A program made the position numbers and the translations under genes. A stretch of DNA of 52,329 nt from Eubacteriales bacterium. Its GTDB lineage: Bacteria; Bacillota; Clostridia; Christensenellales; Aristaeellaceae. The DNA lies in the NCBI GenBank assembly GCA_028701335.1, contig JAQVQY010000002.1:1-52329 (forward strand). The letters run 5' to 3'. The notes beneath the pieces were generated by a model, which had not been told where the DNA came from, did not search any database, and was given only the letters and a program-made list of their open reading frames with translations. This document shows, piece after piece, positions 48,470 to 52,329 of this stretch (position 1 is its first letter; each line of letters begins with the position of its first letter).

Positions 48470-51321
48470 ACAGCATCCGGTGATACCCTGGCGTCAAAAA
48501 GCTTAAGCACTTCCTCGCGCGTAAGGCGCTGGGGCAAGGTTTCCCCGGGGGTGATCAGCCGGTCAAAGAGGCGGCGTTTCCGCACGCCCATTTCCACCAC
48601 GGCCTCCTCGATGGAATCAGGGCTGATCAGGTGGACGATCTGCACCGTCTTCTCCTGCCCCAGGCGGTGGGCGCGGTCGTTGGCCTGCTCCTCGGCGGTG
48701 GGGTTCCACCAGGGATCCAGGTGGATGACAGTGTCAGCCCCCGTCAGGTTAAGCCCGGTGCCCCCGGCCTTTAGCGATACCAGGAATACGGGCGCGGCGC
48801 CCATGTTGAACTGCTCTACCAGTTCCAGCCGCTGGGCGGCGGGCGTCTCACCGTCAAGGTACAGGCTGGGGATTCCGGACTCGCCAAGATGCTCCCTGAC
48901 GATTTTCAAAAAAGAGGTGAACTGGGAGAAGATCAGCGCCCGGTGGCCGTTGGCCAGCGTTTCAGGCAGCACATCCATCAGGAGGTCCACCTTGGCTGAA
49001 CTTCCGTGGTAGTCTGGCAGGGCCAGCTTGGGGTGGCAGCAGATCTGGCGCAGGAGCGTGATGGCGGCCAGCACCTCGATCCGGCTGCCGGAGAGCCCCT
49101 TCTCGTCCAGCAGCTCATGCACCCTGGCGCGGCTTTGGAGCAGCGCCGCGTCATACACCCGGCGCTGCTCCTGGTACATCCGGGCGTAGAGTGTGGTCTC
49201 CATCTTCTCCGGAAGCTCCGCCATTACGTCCTTCTTAAGCCTGCGCATCAAAAAGGGCCGGATACGAAGCCTGAGGTCCTGGGCGTTGCGGCCCTCCTCA
49301 TAGCGCTGGAGAAAAAGCCTAAGCGGCGGCAGATAGCCCGGCAGGCAGAAGTCAAACAGGCTCCAGAGTTCACTCACGTTGTTCTCCATGGGCGTGCCGG
49401 TGAGCGCCAGGCGTGTCATGGCGTTGATGCGTTTGGCAGCTTTAGCCGTGAGGCTGGCCACGTTTTTGATATGCTGCGCCTCATCCAGCACCGCGAAACG
49501 AAAGCGGATGCCCACGATCCTGGCGATGTCCTGCCTGAGGAGGGGGTAGCTTGTAATCAGCACATCCGGTGCTTCTTCCTCCCCCTGGGCAATGGCGCGC
49601 AGCTGGCGCTCCCGTGACGCTTTGCCGCCGGACATCACCTGGGCGGTGAGCCCGGGCGCGAAGCGCCGTATTTCAGACAGCCAGTTGTGCATGAGCGTGG
49701 TGGGCGCCACGATCAGGCTTTGCATGCGCGCGGGGTCAGCTTTCTTGAAGTGCAGGATGGCGGCGATCATCTGGGCGGTCTTGCCCAGGCCCATCTCATC
49801 AGCCAGGATGCCGCCCATGCCCAGCATATGCAGGCTGCAGATCCACCGGAAACCCCGCAGCTGGTAGTCATACAAGCCCTTCACCGGGCTCATCAGGTCC
49901 TCCGGGTTCATCTCAACAGCCATCCGGACGCCGGAATCCACCGACACGGGCAGGCCGTCCTTTTCCGCGAGCGCCGCCATATAATGGGCGTGCATGGACT
50001 CCAGGTCCCGGGTATCCGGCGCCTGGGCATTGCGCTCCTGCCAGGCTTGGGCCATCTCCCGCCAGCTGTCCGCGTCGGAAAGGGTGATGAAGGTGCCGTC
50101 CCGATAGCGGAAATAAGGCTTGCGCTGGCTCAATGCCTGCATCAAGGGAAGCAGCTCTTCCACCGGGCGCTCTTCATCCATCAGGGAAAGCTTCAGTTTT
50201 CCCGCCTTGATGCCCAGATGGCCGGAAAATGACGGCGCCCGGGGGGTCAGTTGCCGGAAGGCCTGGCTCAGGTACACCCGGGCCGCCCTGTGCAACGCCC
50301 TCACCCCCGTCATCAGGAAGTCAAAGATCAGCCCGTCATCGGCCAGGTATACCTGGCCCTTGCGCACGCGGAAGCCATTCTGGGCCAGAAGGTCCATGAC
50401 ATCCCGCTCGCCTTGGGCGTCCCGGAAAAGATACAGGGGGATTTCCGAGGAACGCTCAAAGGGGTCCACCGCGTAGTCCCCGTATTTAAACAGCACCCGC
50501 GCCTGCACTTCATCCCCCGCGCGGTCCAGATAGACCTCCGCCTTCAGGGGAAACTTCAGGAGGCGGCGGCTCATCTCCTCCTCCACCGTCAGGGCGTAGC
50601 GGCGTTGAAGGGCGGGCAGAAGCTCCGAGAACACGCGCTGTGTCTCCTCCCGGCTGAAGCGGTAGGTGAAGCGCGGCTCTTCGGAGCGTTTCATCAGCGC
50701 CTCCGCCAGCGCCCGGTCCTCCCTGGGCTGGGCAAGCACCCTGCCATCCACCAGGGCAAAGCTGCCGTCCTCCGTCAATGGCCGGCAATCCCCCTGCCAG
50801 GCGCCGGTGAGTACTGCGCCCCTGATGTCATAGCCCAGGCTGAAGAGCAGCGGCAGGCTGCCCTCCCGGATGCCGGTCTGCTGCTGGGTTCCCTTCTCCG
50901 TCTCCACCTGGAACTCCAGGTCGGCCAGTTTCTCCAGCACCAGGCGCAAAAAGGCGTCTGATAAAGGAATGGCGTTGACGGCCGGCGGGCGGCCGCCCTC
51001 ATCCGGGCCCAGGACAAAGGCGGAGAGCAGGGTGATAAGGGCCTGGGCATCTGAAGGATAGCGCATCCAGGCCGGGGAATAGGTGAACTGTTTGCCCAGG
51101 GTAACGCTTTGGCCGGATTGCACCGCCAGCAGGAAGCCGGGGATGTTCCGCACCGTGTAAAGCCTCTTTTGCCCGGTCTTGAGCTTGAGCAAAAAGGCCC
51201 CGTCCTTTTTGGACAGGATAGGCATAAGCACCAGCCCGCTGCTCTCCGGCAGCGGGCCCTGGGCCGCCTCCAGCAGCTTCCTGTTAAACAGGGCCTGGTC
51301 TTTCCCGTCCCAAAGGCTCAT
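48466..51321 (-). CDS. SNF2-family helicase with bacterial SNF2-associated N-terminus
   Basis: A 951-residue ATP-dependent DNA translocase. Residues ~1-440 match the bacterial SNF2-associated region that precedes the motor in RapA/HepA-like proteins of Firmicutes; no SWIM zinc finger is seen. The motor begins with GLYDYQLRGFRWI, the Walker A GGILADEMGLGKTAQM (~505-520), the Walker B DEAQHIKN, LALTGTPMENNVSELW, and in the second lobe FSQFTSFLKI, SLKAGGTGLNLTGADTVIHLDPWWNP and QANDRAHRLGQ. Biological role unproven: chromatin or RNA-polymerase remodelling, or defence. It follows zupT with 28 bases between them and is not linked to the stator operon, which is over 35 kb away. Confidence 0.93.
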   Translation of the reverse strand: MSLWDGKDQALFNRKLLEAAQGPLPESSGLVLMPILSKKDGAFLLKLKTGQKRLYTVRNIPGFLLAVQSGQSVTLGKQFTYSPAWMRYPSDAQALITLLSAFVLGPDEGGRPPAVNAIPLSDAFLRLVLEKLADLEFQVETEKGTQQQTGIREGSLPLLFSLGYDIRGAVLTGAWQGDCRPLTEDGSFALVDGRVLAQPREDRALAEALMKRSEEPRFTYRFSREETQRVFSELLPALQRRYALTVEEEMSRRLLKFPLKAEVYLDRAGDEVQARVLFKYGDYAVDPFERSSEIPLYLFRDAQGERDVMDLLAQNGFRVRKGQVYLADDGLIFDFLMTGVRALHRAARVYLSQAFRQLTPRAPSFSGHLGIKAGKLKLSLMDEERPVEELLPLMQALSQRKPYFRYRDGTFITLSDADSWREMAQAWQERNAQAPDTRDLESMHAHYMAALAEKDGLPVSVDSGVRMAVEMNPEDLMSPVKGLYDYQLRGFRWICSLHMLGMGGILADEMGLGKTAQMIAAILHFKKADPARMQSLIVAPTTLMHNWLSEIRRFAPGLTAQVMSGGKASRERQLRAIAQGEEEAPDVLITSYPLLRQDIARIVGIRFRFAVLDEAQHIKNVASLTAKAAKRINAMTRLALTGTPMENNVSELWSLFDFCLPGYLPPLRLFLQRYEEGRNAQDLRLRIRPFLMRRLKKDVMAELPEKMETTLYARMYQEQRRVYDAALLQSRARVHELLDEKGLSGSRIEVLAAITLLRQICCHPKLALPDYHGSSAKVDLLMDVLPETLANGHRALIFSQFTSFLKIVREHLGESGIPSLYLDGETPAAQRLELVEQFNMGAAPVFLVSLKAGGTGLNLTGADTVIHLDPWWNPTAEEQANDRAHRLGQEKTVQIVHLISPDSIEEAVVEMGVRKRRLFDRLITPGETLPQRLTREEVLKLFDARVSPDAV

Positions 51322-51349
51322 GTCACCTCTCCCTTCACCAGGCGCGCGA

Positions 51350-52153
51350 TCAAGCGAACAGCCACAGGCTGATCGCCATCACGGCCATGCCTGCAACCAG
51401 GCCATACATGCTCAGGTGATGCTCTCCGTAAGTCTGGGCACTGGGCAGAAGCTCGTCCAGGGAAATAAACACCATGATGCCCGCCACCCCCGCGAACAGG
51501 ATGCCAAAGAGGGTGTCGCTCATGAAAGGCATCAGGATCAGGTAGGCAATCAGAGCCCCCACGGGCTCCGCCAGCCCGGAGAGCATGGAATACCTCAGCG
51601 CCATCTTCCGGCTGCCGGTGGCGTAATAGATGGGCATGGCCACCGAGATACCCTCCGGGATGTTGTGGATGGCGATGGCAAACGCGATGGGAATAGCCAG
51701 GCTAATGGACTGGGTGGCCGTCACAAACGTGGCGATGCCCTCCGGCAGGTTGTGGATTGCTATCACCAGGGCGGTCAAAAGCCCGGTGCGTTTGAGCTTT
51801 GAGGCGTCTTTTGGATTGACCCCGACCGCGCAGGCAAATTCATGCGGGTTTTCCTCACAGGGGATGAGCTTGTCGATGATGGCGATGAGCAGCATCCCGC
51901 CAAAGAAAGCCAGGGCGGTGTAGAGGATGCCGGTCTTCCCGCCATAGACAGAGGTGAGCAGCGCCTGGGCCTCCGCGAAAATTTCAACCAGGGACACATA
52001 GATCATCACCCCGGCGGAAAAGCCCAGCATCACCGACAGGATGCGCACATCGGCCTTCTTGGTGAAAAAAACCAGCAGGCCGCCGATGCCTGTGGAAAGG
52101 CCTGCCATGAGGGTAAGGGAAAAAGCAAACAAAATCGTCTGCGGATCTTGCAC
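51350..52153 (-). CDS. zupT: ZIP-family zinc transporter
   Basis: A 267-residue inner-membrane importer of zinc and other divalent metals. Eight hydrophobic helices are visible. Metal-site motifs are HNLPEGIATF in helix 4 and HNIPEGISVAM in helix 5, the ZupT pair. GTG 52153 is the start, with AAAGGA 10 bases upstream. No Fur- or Zur-like box is obvious before it. Upstream DNA becomes strongly AT-rich within 60 bases of the start. Confidence 0.94.
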   Translation of the reverse strand: MQDPQTILFAFSLTLMAGLSTGIGGLLVFFTKKADVRILSVMLGFSAGVMIYVSLVEIFAEAQALLTSVYGGKTGILYTALAFFGGMLLIAIIDKLIPCEENPHEFACAVGVNPKDASKLKRTGLLTALVIAIHNLPEGIATFVTATQSISLAIPIAFAIAIHNIPEGISVAMPIYYATGSRKMALRYSMLSGLAEPVGALIAYLILMPFMSDTLFGILFAGVAGIMVFISLDELLPSAQTYGEHHLSMYGLVAGMAVMAISLWLFA

Positions 52154-52176
52154 TAAAAGTAAATCCTTTCTCTTAG

Positions 52177-52329
52177 AATCAATCGCCCAGGGCCTGGATA
52201 AATCCAGGCAAAGTTATATCAACAACGACTGTCGTGGACTTTGTATTTAGTGGCCAAGATTTAAATATTGATAATGACTTATTATTAGTAATTGACTTAG
52301 GATCAGTAGATAAAAAATTAACAAAAGAA
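52177..52329. other. AT-rich terminal segment, open reading frames on both strands
   Basis: Beyond ~52210 the sequence falls to low G+C; the last 73 bases are about 20% G+C. On the minus strand a frame enters from the edge and stops at 52179-52181 with an end reading DITLPGFIQALGD, 25 bases before zupT. On the plus strand a frame is open from 52177 to the edge and includes SGQDLNIDNDLLLVIDLGS, using TTA Leu codons unlike the rest of the window. I cannot say which, if either, is real. Confidence 0.5.
52192..52209. repeat. 18-bp perfect inverted repeat at the composition boundary
   Basis: GCCTGGATAAATCCAGGC: 8-base arms with a 2-base centre. No T-run follows on either strand, so it does not look like a terminator. 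Confidence 0.6.

Overview
The window is GC-rich chromosomal DNA (about 60% by eye) from a Gram-positive-type anaerobe, most likely a member of the Clostridia. Pointers are a pyruvate:ferredoxin oxidoreductase, HrcA/CIRCE control of groESL, VanW-family and DUF896 proteins, an ECF sigma/anti-sigma pair, PduL, type I glutamine synthetase, both glnS and gltX, and many TTGnnn-N17-TAnnnT promoters. An order-level placement (for example Christensenellales) would be a guess. TGA is a normal stop codon here. I see no tRNA, rRNA, CRISPR array, phage gene or insertion sequence.

Layout. 1-3.1 kb: end of nifJ, a GNAT acetyltransferase, a lone toroid (squalene-cyclase-fold) protein, a minimal nucleotidyltransferase and a decayed DUF3788 gene. 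3.1-7.1 kb: an NAD block, pncB and nadE facing nadD; NadE has lost the catalytic cysteine of its glutaminase domain. 7.2-10.2 kb: glnA and pyrG. 10.2-13.4 kb: a three-gene operon for a MotA/MotB-type (ZorA/ZorB-like) ion-driven stator with a third membrane-anchored protein, under its own promoter and closed by a terminator. I regard this as the best candidate for an undescribed system. 13.4-19.6 kb, minus strand: pduL, then a five-gene chain (GNAT, alpha/beta hydrolase, membrane-fused MurF-like ligase, ddl, gdhA) in which three junctions are 4-base start/stop overlaps. 19.6-25.2 kb, minus strand: ECF sigma, anti-sigma/DUF4349 and SIMPL genes, and an MMPL transporter with its secreted partner.

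25.3-30.7 kb: a six-gene cell-envelope operon (GT2-GtrA fusion, phosphodiester glycosidase, Lgt-like protein, DUF896, two tandem SH3-VanW paralogues). 30.7-36.6 kb: dxs-tlyA facing pdxA-rlmI, then a DsbA-like protein. 36.6-43.9 kb: glnS, gltX, an M3 peptidase, an HPr-like protein without the phospho-histidine, an M19 dipeptidase and mutY. 43.9-46.1 kb: the CIRCE-controlled groES-groEL operon. 46.1-52.3 kb: an inverted pair of perfect DnaA boxes in front of an unknown small membrane protein, then recO, degV, an SNF2 helicase and zupT. The last ~120 bases turn sharply AT-rich just beyond an 18-bp perfect inverted repeat, which suggests foreign DNA or an assembly join.

Most of the window is housekeeping metabolism. 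Unusual features are the stator operon, the residue losses in NadE and the HPr-like protein, a strong internal ribosome-binding site inside the anti-sigma gene, the DnaA-box pair and the AT-rich end. All functional calls come from reading motifs by eye; no database search was possible.
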